NCBI GenBank assembly: GCA_027339635.1
Contig: DAHWNZ010000098.1
Span: forward strand, 1-6,003
Source: AG-12 sp027339635
Lineage (GTDB): Bacteria > Chloroflexota > Dormibacteria > Aeolococcales > Bog-877
Direction: 5' to 3'
Length of the DNA stretch: 6,003 nucleotides
Below are positions 1 to 5,632 of this stretch, piece after piece. The notes under the pieces are model-generated. The model saw only the letters and a program-made list of their open reading frames with translations. It ran no database searches and had not been told where the DNA came from. Every line of letters begins with the position of its first letter. Position 1 is the first letter of the stretch. Made by a program: the position numbers and the translations under genes.

Positions 1-873
1 GGCCTTCAGCTGCAGCGGCGCCTCGTAGAAGCCCAGGCTCCGGTCGAAGGCCAGCTCCAGCTCATTGCCTCGCAGCTCTCCCCCGGCATGGATCACCGGC
101 CGGTATACCAGCACCCACCTCTGGTCGTGGGTCAGGGGCGGGCCGGAGACCGGGCGGTGGTGTACCGGGTCGAACAGCCGGATCACCTCCCCATGCACGT
201 AGAGGGCGTGGGGGATGAAGATCGGATCCCCGAGGACACCGGCGCAGGCCTCCGCGATCGAGCTCTTCCCGTTGCCGGGCGGCCCGTAAAGGAATAGTGC
301 CTGCCGGCTGGTCAGGGCGGTTCCCAGGATGTCGACCAGCTCGGCAGGCACCACCAGGTGGCTGAGGGCCCGCCGCAGCTGGTCACGCCCCACCGTGGGT
401 GCCTCGTCGACCAGGGAGCGGGCGCTCTCGAGGTAGTCATCGAGATGGACGGGCGCGGGGCCGGCGTACTGGTTCAGCTCCAACAGCTCGCGGGCCCGCT
501 CGCGACCGAGACTGGTCACCAGGTACTGAAGGCTCTCGGCGAAGTCGGCGCCCGGGCCGGCGGTGCCTCGGATGCCGGTGGTGCCGCAGTAGCCCTCGGA
601 AGCCAGGAAGTTGAGGGCGTCGGAGGTGATCGACCAGGGCAGGCAGGCCCGGGCGGCGATGTCCCGACCCAGGATGTTGCCGTTGAAGTACATGATCTTG
701 AGCACCAGTTCGGCGACGAAGGAGAATGGGAGTGCCAGCTCCTCAAGCGACCGAGGTGGCTCGGGGCGGAACCCGGGGATCCTAGCCGAGGCGTCGACCG
801 CGAGGGCGTGTTCGGTCCTGTAGCCCCCGGGCCTGGGAACCCCCCGCTGGCGCTCGCTAGATCTCGGTTCCAT
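1..873 (-). CDS. AAA-type ATPase with winged-helix-like N-terminus, C-terminus cut off by window edge
   Basis: An open frame runs from ATG at 873 to the left edge without a stop: 291 codons, partial. The Walker A motif GPPGNGKS is at residues 197-204 (about 262-285). It is preceded by a hydrophobic strand (ALFLYGPPG), as in P-loop AAA proteins. Residues about 45-120 (around FVAELVLKIMYFNGNILGRD) look like a winged-helix fold. After Walker A come conserved-looking stretches (LFDPVHHRPV, YEAPLQLKA). From memory these resemble a roughly 430-450 residue bacterial ATPase family often found near Tad/Flp pilus genes, whose Walker B would lie just past the window. The start is well supported: GGAAGG at 880-885 sits 6 bases upstream, and no other ATG/GTG/TTG lies in frame back to the TAA of the preceding gene. 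The natural substrate is unknown. It is probably cytoplasmic, since no membrane segment is seen. Confidence 0.82.
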   Translation of the reverse strand, partial: MEPRSSERQRGVPRPGGYRTEHALAVDASARIPGFRPEPPRSLEELALPFSFVAELVLKIMYFNGNILGRDIAARACLPWSITSDALNFLASEGYCGTTGIRGTAGPGADFAESLQYLVTSLGRERARELLELNQYAGPAPVHLDDYLESARSLVDEAPTVGRDQLRRALSHLVVPAELVDILGTALTSRQALFLYGPPGNGKSSIAEACAGVLGDPIFIPHALYVHGEVIRLFDPVHHRPVSGPPLTHDQRWVLVYRPVIHAGGELRGNELELAFDRSLGFYEAPLQLKA

Positions 874-1026
874 GTAGTTCCTTCCGTTGAGGGTACCTGG
901 CCAATGCTCAGCGGCGATGGCGGCCCCGTGACGGCTGTGTCCACTGATAGGAACGCGCCCATGAACCGGATCACCCGAATCGGACCTGGCCCCGGTCCGA
1001 GCATGGTAGCGACTGGCCGGGCGGAC
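874..1026 (-). other. Spacer between repeat-tailed membrane protein and ATPase, with a GC-rich hairpin
   Basis: This 153-base gap holds no gene. A perfect 7-bp inverted repeat, TCGGACC (980-986) and GGTCCGA (994-1000) with a 7-base loop, could fold on either strand. On the minus strand no T-run follows it, so it is not a canonical intrinsic terminator. It may be an mRNA-processing or stabilising hairpin, or chance in GC-rich DNA. I see no clear promoter for the ATPase here, so read-through from the sigma operon is plausible. Confidence 0.4.
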
Positions 1027-1566
1027 TTAGGGGACCGTGTCCGCCGTAGGGGCACCCGATGGGGAGTGACTGGAACTGGGGGAGGGGGAGTGCCCGGGGA
1101 TGCTGATGGAGTGCTCGGAGCTGGCACCTGAGCCGGGGGAGGGGGAGTGCCCGGGGGCGCTGCTGGAATGCCCGTGGCCGGCACCTGAGCCGGGGGACGG
1201 GGAGTGCCCGGGGGCGCTGCTGGAGCGACCGTGGCCGGCACCCGGGTTGGTGGTTCGAGAGGGTGGGGAACCTCCGTGGACCCCACTCGGAGTCGCTCGC
1301 GGTGGCGCCGAGGGTCCCCCGCCAAATAGAGGTATCGACGCAGTCGGGTCGACGGCGTGGAAGCCGGCCGCGAGGGAACCGGCTAGCATCGCCGATCCCA
1401 GGACTAGGGCGCCCAACGCCGCCCGAGAGGTGGGCCACCAGATACTCAGAAAGCGCCGGCGCCGGGAGCCTGCCGAGCGGTAGCGAGCCGGGGGAGGCGC
1501 TGCGCCCGACGGGCCCAGCTCTTCGGCGAGCGACCGGCTGAGCCAGTAGTCGAAGTCGTCAGGCAT
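1027..1566 (-). CDS. Single-pass membrane protein with Ser/Pro/Gly repeat tail; candidate anti-sigma factor
   Basis: This 179-residue protein starts at ATG 1566, inside the last codons of the sigma gene (8-base overlap). AGGGGA at 1573-1578 lies 6 bases upstream, a typical sigma/anti-sigma arrangement. Residues 1-46 are polar and end in basic RRRR (35-38). Residues about 47-69 form one hydrophobic membrane helix, so the topology should be N-in, C-out. The outer part is low complexity, with three 19-residue repeats at 109-165 (GHSPSPGS core, two copies differing at one residue, the third degenerate). There is no HxxxCxxC zinc motif and no cysteine, so this is not a ZAS-type anti-sigma. The N-terminal DDFDYWLSRSLAEELG helix is the only obvious cytoplasmic part that could bind a sigma factor. 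The anti-sigma role rests on context and topology only; a wall- or surface-associated protein is the alternative. Confidence 0.7.
   Translation of the reverse strand: MPDDFDYWLSRSLAEELGPSGAAPPPARYRSAGSRRRRFLSIWWPTSRAALGALVLGSAMLAGSLAAGFHAVDPTASIPLFGGGPSAPPRATPSGVHGGSPPSRTTNPGAGHGRSSSAPGHSPSPGSGAGHGHSSSAPGHSPSPGSGASSEHSISIPGHSPSPSSSHSPSGAPTADTVP
1072..1242 (-). repeat. Three tandem 57-bp coding repeats (19 residues each)
   Basis: Units are 1186-1242, 1129-1185 and 1072-1128 within the membrane protein's outer tail. By my hand alignment the first two agree at about 52 of 57 bases, and the third is more diverged. The period is a multiple of three, so changes in copy number would keep the reading frame. 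Each unit encodes a Gly/Ala/His/Ser/Pro segment ending in GHSPSP. Confidence 0.85.
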
Positions 1567-2164
1567 GTGAAGTCCCCTGCCGTTGAACCTGGGTGCGGTG
1601 CGGTGGTGAGTCCCGGTACCCCTCCGGCTCGGGGCTGGTCCAAGGCGTGCGACTGCCTGGTTCGGCCAGCTTCTCTGCCAGCTTGCGCTTGGCAGCGGCC
1701 AGCCGGGATGCCACCGTCCGTTCCGGGACTCCGATGGCCGAGGCGATCTCGCGGTTGGTGTACCCGTGGAGGTGGCGGAGCACCAGGGCCGCCGCCTGGC
1801 GGGGCGGGAGATCTCTCAGAGCTGAGATCAGGTCCATCTGGTCAGTGGACCTGGTGGCGTCCGCCACTAGTTCCGGTCGGCCCAATCGGCGCAGGGTCTC
1901 GCCCACCTGCCGGAGCGCGTGGCGCCGGCGGTAGGTGAGAGCCACGTTGATCGCGATCCGGTGGATCCAGACCGATGCCGGAGCGTCTGGGCGGTACCGG
2001 GGCCAGGCGCTATATGCGCGTTCGAAGGCCTCCTGGACGCAGTCCTCGGCCGCCGCAGGTTCCCGCACGATGGCCGTGACCGTCTGGAGGACCTTGGAGT
2101 AGGTGTCACGGTAGAGGCGATCGAAGTCGGCGGCCGATCCGGCGCGGTAGAGAGGTGCGCTCAC
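1559..2164 (-). CDS. ECF-type RNA polymerase sigma factor (sigma-70 family)
   Basis: This 201-residue protein directs RNA polymerase to a dedicated promoter set. Region 2 spans about residues 12-82. It includes FDRLYRDTYSKV, the DCVQEAFERAYSAWPRY helix, and WIHRIAINVALTYRRRHA, the usual region 2 end. Region 4 spans about 112-166, with SALRDLPPRQAAALVLRHLHG and the helix-turn-helix TNREIASAIGVPERTVASRL. There is no region 1 or 3, as expected for ECF sigmas. A roughly 33-residue Pro/Arg/Gln-rich C-terminal tail follows region 4; its last codons overlap the next gene. The start is GTG: a TGA lies in frame three codons upstream, so no longer start is possible, and no good Shine-Dalgarno is seen. 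Translation may be weak or leaderless. It is co-directional with the downstream candidate anti-sigma (overlapping) and with the upstream pseudopilin genes. Confidence 0.93.
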   Translation of the reverse strand: MSAPLYRAGSAADFDRLYRDTYSKVLQTVTAIVREPAAAEDCVQEAFERAYSAWPRYRPDAPASVWIHRIAINVALTYRRRHALRQVGETLRRLGRPELVADATRSTDQMDLISALRDLPPRQAAALVLRHLHGYTNREIASAIGVPERTVASRLAAAKRKLAEKLAEPGSRTPWTSPEPEGYRDSPPHRTQVQRQGTSHA

Positions 2165-2401
2165 GGGGACTCAGTTTGCGCCATTGCGTCTCGGTTGCGT
2201 CCTCGCGCCGCCGTCGCCGAAGCACTGCCGCGCGTGACGCCACGGTGAAGGCCTTCATCCCTTCAAGCGCCCCCGGGAGCATCGGGTAAGTCCTTCGTTG
2301 CCGGGCCCGCCAGGTCCAACCCGAATTCGTCCAAGGGCTTGAGATCGGCCGACCGGAGACCTACCCCTTGCGCGCCCATCGCTAGGCGAGTTCCTTGACC
2401 G
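2165..2401 (-). other. Gap between second pseudopilin and sigma gene; likely holds sigma promoter or control
   Basis: No ORF here is convincing. I see a perfect 12-base palindrome TGAAGGCCTTCA at 2246-2257. There is also an inverted pair, CAAGGG (2332-2337) and CCCTTG (2365-2370), whose 27-base loop is too long for a clear terminator. I could not find a convincing -35/-10 pair or an autoregulatory ECF promoter (GGAAC plus CGTC type) on the minus strand. Confidence 0.45.
2246..2257. promoter_or_regulatory. Perfect 12-base palindrome, possible operator upstream of sigma gene
   Basis: TGAAGGCCTTCA is its own reverse complement and ends 81 bases before the sigma GTG start. A further TTCAAG lies 5 bases beyond it on the plus strand. 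It could be a repressor half-site pair, but nothing identifies the binding protein. Confidence 0.25.
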
Positions 2402-2866
2402 TTACCGGTAGTAGGCTGAGGATGAACTGGTTATGGTCGACGGGCCGATGGGGACCAGGGAAGTGATCGCTGTATAGGGAACGGTCAGGGTCACGGTGCA
2501 AGTTCCAGAAGTATTGGAGACGTTGGTGATCGTCCCCGAGTTGGCAATTGCCCCGGAGAAGGGCCCCCCGGTCGCCGCCGCCGCCGCCCGCAGGGCGCTG
2601 GGCACGGTCGACCCAGCGTCAAGGCAGTAGGGCTCCGGGGCCCCGTTTACCGAGACCCAGTTCTCAGCGGCCATCTCCCAGCTGACGGCCTCTCGTGCCG
2701 CGTTGGTCACCGCTGACACCTCAAGTACGTACCAGGCTCCAGCGATGATCCCCCAGACCAGCAGCAGGAAGACCGGCACGGTCAGCGCGAACTCCACCAT
2801 CGTTGCCCCGGCGCGGCGTCCACTGGGCGATCGGGGCTCCCGCCGCGGGGTCCGCGAGCGGCGCAT
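2402..2866 (-). CDS. TadE-like minor pseudopilin (second copy)
   Basis: This 154-residue protein has a very basic N-terminus (MRRSRTPRRE) and then a prepilin-type junction G20|ATMVE with Glu at +5 of the predicted mature form. A hydrophobic helix follows to about residue 47. This is the TadE class-III signal: in characterised Tad systems TadE is cleaved by a prepilin peptidase and acts with TadF/TadG in Flp pilus assembly at the envelope. The outer part is Ser/Thr/Ala-rich with two cysteines (81 and 123), which could form a disulfide. ATG 2866 is 1 base beyond the stop of the first TadE-like gene. GGAGG at 2876-2880, inside that gene's end, lies 9 bases upstream. It is most likely the last gene of the transcript that starts with the TadG-like gene. 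Confidence 0.88.
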   Translation of the reverse strand: MRRSRTPRREPRSPSGRRAGATMVEFALTVPVFLLLVWGIIAGAWYVLEVSAVTNAAREAVSWEMAAENWVSVNGAPEPYCLDAGSTVPSALRAAAAATGGPFSGAIANSGTITNVSNTSGTCTVTLTVPYTAITSLVPIGPSTITSSSSAYYR

Positions 2867-2867
2867 T

Positions 2868-3332
2868 CTAGTTTGCCTCCACCACGTAGTCGGAGCTGGT
2901 GGCGCGCAACGAGAAGTCGATCGGGAACAGGGGGGTGAGGGGCGCGAAACGGCAGGTCACCGTCACGTACTCGTAGAAGGGCCCGGAAGTCGGATAGGTG
3001 TCGCTGTTGACTGAGCTTGGGCCGGTCGCGGTGCCGCTCTGGTTCTGAACGACCGAGACGTCCGGACACGCCAGCACTGAGCCCCCGTACGACGCGGCCA
3101 CGATCGTCTTCAGCTCAGTTGAGCTGAACGACGTTGGGGGACTGCCGGTGTTCGAGGAGTTGTCGGCTACGTAGAGAGCGGCCTGGGCAGCTCCGTTGCT
3201 GGTCTCGATTCCGAGGAAGTACGCTCGCCCAAGGTCGACCGCCCCGCCCAGAAGCAGGAGCACGATCGGCAGCAACAGCGCAAGTTCCACAAACGCCTGG
3301 CCACGCTGGCGGTGGGGCTGCCCTTCGCTCAT
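2868..3332 (-). CDS. TadE-like minor pseudopilin (first copy)
   Basis: This 154-residue protein has a short polar/basic leader (MSEGQPHRQR), a predicted cleavage site G11|QAFVE with Glu16 at mature +5, and a hydrophobic helix at about 16-38 (ELALLLPIVLLLLGGAVDLG). This is the classic TadE-like pattern. The exported domain has two cysteines (89 and 127) and a C-terminal VTVTCRFAPLTPLFPIDF segment typical of the family's end. The start ATG overlaps the TadG-like stop (ATGA), and no strong Shine-Dalgarno is seen, so translation is probably coupled. It likely forms a minor pseudopilin with the second copy and the TadG-like protein. The two TadE-like proteins have equal length but little identity outside the signal helix. 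Confidence 0.9.
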   Translation of the reverse strand: MSEGQPHRQRGQAFVELALLLPIVLLLLGGAVDLGRAYFLGIETSNGAAQAALYVADNSSNTGSPPTSFSSTELKTIVAASYGGSVLACPDVSVVQNQSGTATGPSSVNSDTYPTSGPFYEYVTVTCRFAPLTPLFPIDFSLRATSSDYVVEAN

Positions 3333-4618
3333 GTCTTGAAGAGTTCCACCACCAGCGACTCGGCTCCGGAGGTGCCACTGCTGTTCGTGCAGGGCGGGGA
3401 TGGAGTCCCCAGAGGATCGCAGAGGAACCCCCCTGCGGGCACGTTGGGGTTGTGGATTATCTGAGCGACGCAGGGCGTCGAGGTGCCGCCGCTACCAGTG
3501 TTGCAATCGTTGATCGCCTTCACATAGGCGTAGCCGACGACGCACAGGTCCCACTTCCCCGCCGGGGACGGGATCGTGGTGTTGAAAGCGGTGTCTAGCG
3601 CGCACTGGGAGGGGAGGCCGGTGCACGTTAGTGGCCAGGTATTGTTGGGCCCCAGGCAGTCGACGAAGGGAAGCAGGAAGGTGCTGTCGTGGGTCACCGG
3701 CTGGAGCGTGGTCGCGGCCGTTCCCCCCGCAGCGTTCAGCCAGCCCGGTACGCGAGGCGGAACCGGGAACATGGGGGCGTGCAGGTCGCCCTTGAAGCTG
3801 GCGTCGGAGTCGTTGCTGTCTCCACATGCGGCCTGCGCCTGGTACCCGCCCTTGCCCCCTGCGTTGTTGTAGTACATGACGTAGTCGCCGATCGCCGGCG
3901 GTCCCACCTGCGGCGCCCACGGTGTGAGCGTAGGTGAGGTGCTAAAGCAGTCGTACCAGACCGCGTATGGCGGCGAGGGCACCCCTGGCAGTCCGAAGAT
4001 TGATGTCGCCGTGGCTCCTTGGCTGGCGCTGTGGATCCCGAGGAGTCCAAGCAGCGGAGTTGGGTTGGAGTTTGTGTCCACCACGTCGACTCCGTCTGCA
4101 GGGATGACCCCGGCCAGGTCAGACAGGGCCACGGTGCAGTTCGGCACCCCGGGCGTGGCCGCACTGCTCGGGTAGAACTGGCAGACGATGCACTGCCCCG
4201 TTCCCGGCTGGGGCACGACACCAGGGTTGCTCGCGACGCAGAGGGTTCCGGAGTCCACGCTCGTGCCGGTGACAAGATAGCCGCTGAACGCACTGGCGGC
4301 AGTCGGTCCCGCACTGCTCCCGTCCAGCACGCTCTGAACGGTGGCCGTGATCTGAGCCATGGTGAACGGCGACGTCGACGAGCCCTGCCCGTAGTCTGCA
4401 GCCAGCATTCGAGCCCCGGTCTGGCTCGCGGTGTCCGCGGCGCCCTGCAGGGTGGTTCGGTTCATGTAGCTGAGGCCGGAGTCGAGGGCGAGACCAGCGA
4501 TCCCCACCAGGACCACGGCCATGATCACAAACAGCACCATCACCTGGCCAGCTTGGACCGACACCTGCGGATTCTCCCGGCCCCGAAGAGTCGCTGGGCG
4601 GCCTTTTCCTCCGCTCAT
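3329..4618 (-). CDS. TadG-like Flp pilus-assembly protein, cysteine-rich exported domain
   Basis: This 429-residue protein (from ATG 4618) has a basic N-terminus, then AGQVMVLFVIMAVVLVGIAG (membrane helix about 26-46). The LALDSGLSYMNRTTLQGAADTASQTGARML stretch that follows at residues 43-72 is the signature of the TadE/TadG-like N-terminal domain. It has Gly24 at the prepilin-like junction but Leu, not Glu, at +5. The rest is exported, Gly/Ser/Thr/Pro-rich, and contains 14 cysteines; I recognise no von Willebrand A domain. The start is uncertain. ATG 4618 gives a normal basic leader but a weak Shine-Dalgarno. GTG 4564 has GGGAGA 8 bases upstream. ATG 4705 begins one base after the stop of a small ORF. 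It is the first gene of the pseudopilin operon. Confidence 0.85.
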   Translation of the reverse strand: MSGGKGRPATLRGRENPQVSVQAGQVMVLFVIMAVVLVGIAGLALDSGLSYMNRTTLQGAADTASQTGARMLAADYGQGSSTSPFTMAQITATVQSVLDGSSAGPTAASAFSGYLVTGTSVDSGTLCVASNPGVVPQPGTGQCIVCQFYPSSAATPGVPNCTVALSDLAGVIPADGVDVVDTNSNPTPLLGLLGIHSASQGATATSIFGLPGVPSPPYAVWYDCFSTSPTLTPWAPQVGPPAIGDYVMYYNNAGGKGGYQAQAACGDSNDSDASFKGDLHAPMFPVPPRVPGWLNAAGGTAATTLQPVTHDSTFLLPFVDCLGPNNTWPLTCTGLPSQCALDTAFNTTIPSPAGKWDLCVVGYAYVKAINDCNTGSGGTSTPCVAQIIHNPNVPAGGFLCDPLGTPSPPCTNSSGTSGAESLVVELFKT

Positions 4619-4706
4619 CCCCAACCACCACCGTGGCGATCCCGAGGGGGCGGGCCCGGAGCGTAGGCGACTCGGTCGTCTCGCAAGCCTCCACACTGGA
4701 CGCATG

Positions 4707-4838
4707 TCACCAGCCCCCGATTCTGGGCCAGGGAGGTGGACCTGAACGTCGCGCGTTGTCATGAAGCGGACGCCGAAGGCCACCCGGACCTGCGTGCCAC
4801 GGGCCGTAGCCAGACCGGCCAAGCGAATGGAGGGTCAT
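4707..4838 (-). CDS. Possible 43-residue leader peptide or small ORF ahead of TadG-like gene
   Basis: ATG 4838 is preceded by AGGAGG (4846-4851) with 7 bases spacing, the best Shine-Dalgarno match I found in the window. The peptide is Gly/Pro/Arg/Trp-rich, with no membrane helix and no known motif. Its TGA stop at 4709-4707 is followed after one base by an ATG (4705-4703) in frame with the TadG-like gene. It could be a translationally coupled leader or a chance ORF; the residue composition favours chance. Confidence 0.3.
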   Translation of the reverse strand: MTLHSLGRSGYGPWHAGPGGLRRPLHDNARRSGPPPWPRIGGW

Positions 4839-5148
4839 CTCTGCGCCTCCTGACTGGTGGCCCGGCGTCCCGGGGTAAGACAGGGGACTCCGGCATTGGC
4901 CGTCCCGGTGCCCGCCGGCCGGAAGGGGCTGGTACGGGAAAGGTCGGTTCGGCCGTATGACCCTGCTGGCATCACCACCACCGGCCACCAGGATCAGGAG
5001 GCCAGGTGGTCCAGCCGACAATCCCTATGAGCCCGCTCATGGCGCGGGAAGGGGCGGTCGAGGGTAGAGGGGGTTCGAGCCGCTCCAGGGCGCTGGTCCC
5101 TGCGGGGTTGCGGATCGAGATGGCGCGCGGGAGGTGCGCAGGGCGCGG

Positions 5149-5160
5149 GTGAACTTTCAC
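5149..5160. promoter_or_regulatory. Short dyad GTGAA-CT-TTCAC in intergenic region
   Basis: A perfect 5-bp inverted repeat with a 2-base centre lies at the start of a locally less GC-rich stretch (5151-5173). It is a possible operator for either divergent unit; no binding protein can be named. Confidence 0.25.
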
Positions 5161-5245
5161 ATACACCAAAACCGCCGGGCGGGCGGAACTACCCGGGGAA
5201 GCGGGCAACGAAGTCGTCATGCCTCTGAACGGAGCGGTGACGGCA

Positions 5246-5259
5246 CCCGGTCGACCGGG
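5246..5259. promoter_or_regulatory. Perfect 14-base palindrome upstream of rpmG promoter
   Basis: CCCGGTCGACCGGG is fully self-complementary and ends 46 bases before the -35 box of the rpmG promoter. It could be an upstream regulator site. No T-run on either side supports a terminator. Confidence 0.25.
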
Positions 5260-5305
5260 GCACCTCCGGGACGGGCCTCGATACCATCCCGAGCGTCGGC
5301 CCGAT

Positions 5306-5334
5306 TTGACCCTCCCGAGGTTAGAGTCTATACT
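5306..5334 (+). promoter_or_regulatory. Housekeeping-type promoter for rpmG - tRNA-Trp - secE
   Basis: The -35 TTGACC (5306-5311) and -10 TATACT (5329-5334) are separated by exactly 17 bases and stand out in GC-rich DNA. Transcription should start near 5342-5343, about 43 bases before the rpmG GTG. No other good promoter is visible before tRNA-Trp or secE, so this one likely serves all three. Confidence 0.82.
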
Positions 5335-5344
5335 GCGATCTGAA

Positions 5345-5367
5345 GCCTGGCTCGGCCAGGCGTTTTT
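5345..5367 (+). terminator. Leader hairpin with T5 tract between promoter and rpmG (terminator- or attenuator-like)
   Basis: GCCTGG (5345-5350) pairs perfectly with CCAGGC (5356-5361) around a CTCGG loop. G and TTTTT (5363-5367) follow. The shape is that of an intrinsic terminator, but it sits 2-3 bases after the predicted transcription start. It might attenuate the operon or serve as a 5'-protecting stem; terminating an upstream plus-strand transcript is also possible, although no plus-strand gene is seen upstream. Confidence 0.6.
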
Positions 5368-5385
5368 GTGTGGAGAGATCGGAAG

Positions 5386-5538
5386 GTGCCGGCAACCATC
5401 ATCACCCTGCAGTGCGGCGAGTGCCGGGAGCGCAACTACACCACCCAGAAGAACAAGCGCAACGACCCCGATCGCCTGGAGCTGCGCAAGTACTGCCGGC
5501 GCTGCCGGCAGCACACCTCCCATCGCGAGACCAAGTAG
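5386..5538 (+). CDS. rpmG: 50S ribosomal protein L33 (zinc-ribbon form)
   Basis: This 50-residue protein of the large ribosomal subunit has the normal family length. It carries both CxxC pairs (Cys10/Cys13 and Cys37/Cys40) that bind zinc in the C+ form of L33, and the strongly conserved core RNYTTQKNKRNDPDRLELRKYC ending in HRETK. The start is GTG 5386, with GGAGA at 5372-5376 9 bases upstream. A second in-frame GTG at 5368 would add six residues and overlap the leader hairpin's T-run, so it is less likely. It is first in a transcript with tRNA-Trp and secE, an arrangement common in many bacteria. Confidence 0.96.
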   Translation: MPATIITLQCGECRERNYTTQKNKRNDPDRLELRKYCRRCRQHTSHRETK

Positions 5539-5559
5539 GGGGCGGGGCCGGATCTTCGA

Positions 5560-5632
5560 AGGGGCGTAGCTCAGTTGGTAGAGCAGCGGTCTCCAAAACC
5601 GCAGGTCGCGCGTTCGAATCGTGCCGCCCCTG
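5560..5632 (+). tRNA. tRNA-Trp (anticodon CCA)
   Basis: All arms fold. The acceptor is AGGGGCG with CGCCCCT. The D stem is GCTC/GAGC with loop AGTTGGTA. The anticodon stem is GCGGT/ACCGC with loop CTCCAAA. The T stem is GCGCG/CGTGC (one G-T pair) with loop TTCGAAT. The discriminator is G, as expected for bacterial tRNA-Trp. CCA is not encoded at the 3' end: after G73 the sequence reads CACCA, so the tail is presumably added enzymatically. It lies 21 bases after rpmG and 32 bases before the secE start chosen here. Confidence 0.96.

Larger units (their letters stand above)
4619..5305. other. About 690-base intergenic region between divergent units; no convincing gene
   Basis: Open frames on both strands read as Arg/Gly/Pro-rich translations typical of GC-rich noncoding DNA. 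It holds a possible 43-codon ORF with consensus Shine-Dalgarno (4707-4838, minus) and dyads at 5149-5160 and 5246-5259. A small less GC-rich patch near 5151-5173 could be part of a control region. The pseudopilin operon promoter should lie here, but I could not identify it with confidence. I saw no tRNA or recognisable structured RNA. Confidence 0.5.

Noticed and set aside
980..1000. Intrinsic terminator after the repeat-tailed membrane protein
   Set aside because: The 7-bp stem is perfect, but no T-run follows it on the minus strand; kept only as a hairpin note.
358..1131. Long plus-strand open frame (257 codons) across the ATPase start and spacer
   Set aside because: It runs antisense to the well-supported ATPase gene and has Gly/Ala/Val-rich shadow composition and no recognisable domain.
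1079..1160. Possible G-quadruplex on the plus strand (G5-A-G5 runs)
   Set aside because: Four closely spaced runs of three or more G do not occur in a compact window, and the runs follow from Pro/Ser codons on the other strand.
1064..1234. CRISPR-like or regulatory tandem repeat array
   Set aside because: The repeats are directly adjacent without spacers, are in frame, and encode a continuous protein tail.
516..1325. Long minus-strand open frame (269 codons) overlapping the ATPase and membrane-protein genes
   Set aside because: It is in a different frame from both. Its Pro/Thr-rich translation mirrors the repeat DNA, and the P-loop ATPase and sigma-coupled gene explain the region better.
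4019..4666. 215-codon plus-strand open frame opposite the TadG-like gene
   Set aside because: His/Arg/Gly-rich shadow translation with no domain; the minus strand carries a clear TadG-like signature.
4972..5523. 183-codon minus-strand open frame across the rpmG promoter and gene
   Set aside because: It is antisense to rpmG and its promoter; no domain, and Arg/Pro/Ser-rich composition typical of GC-rich noncoding frames.
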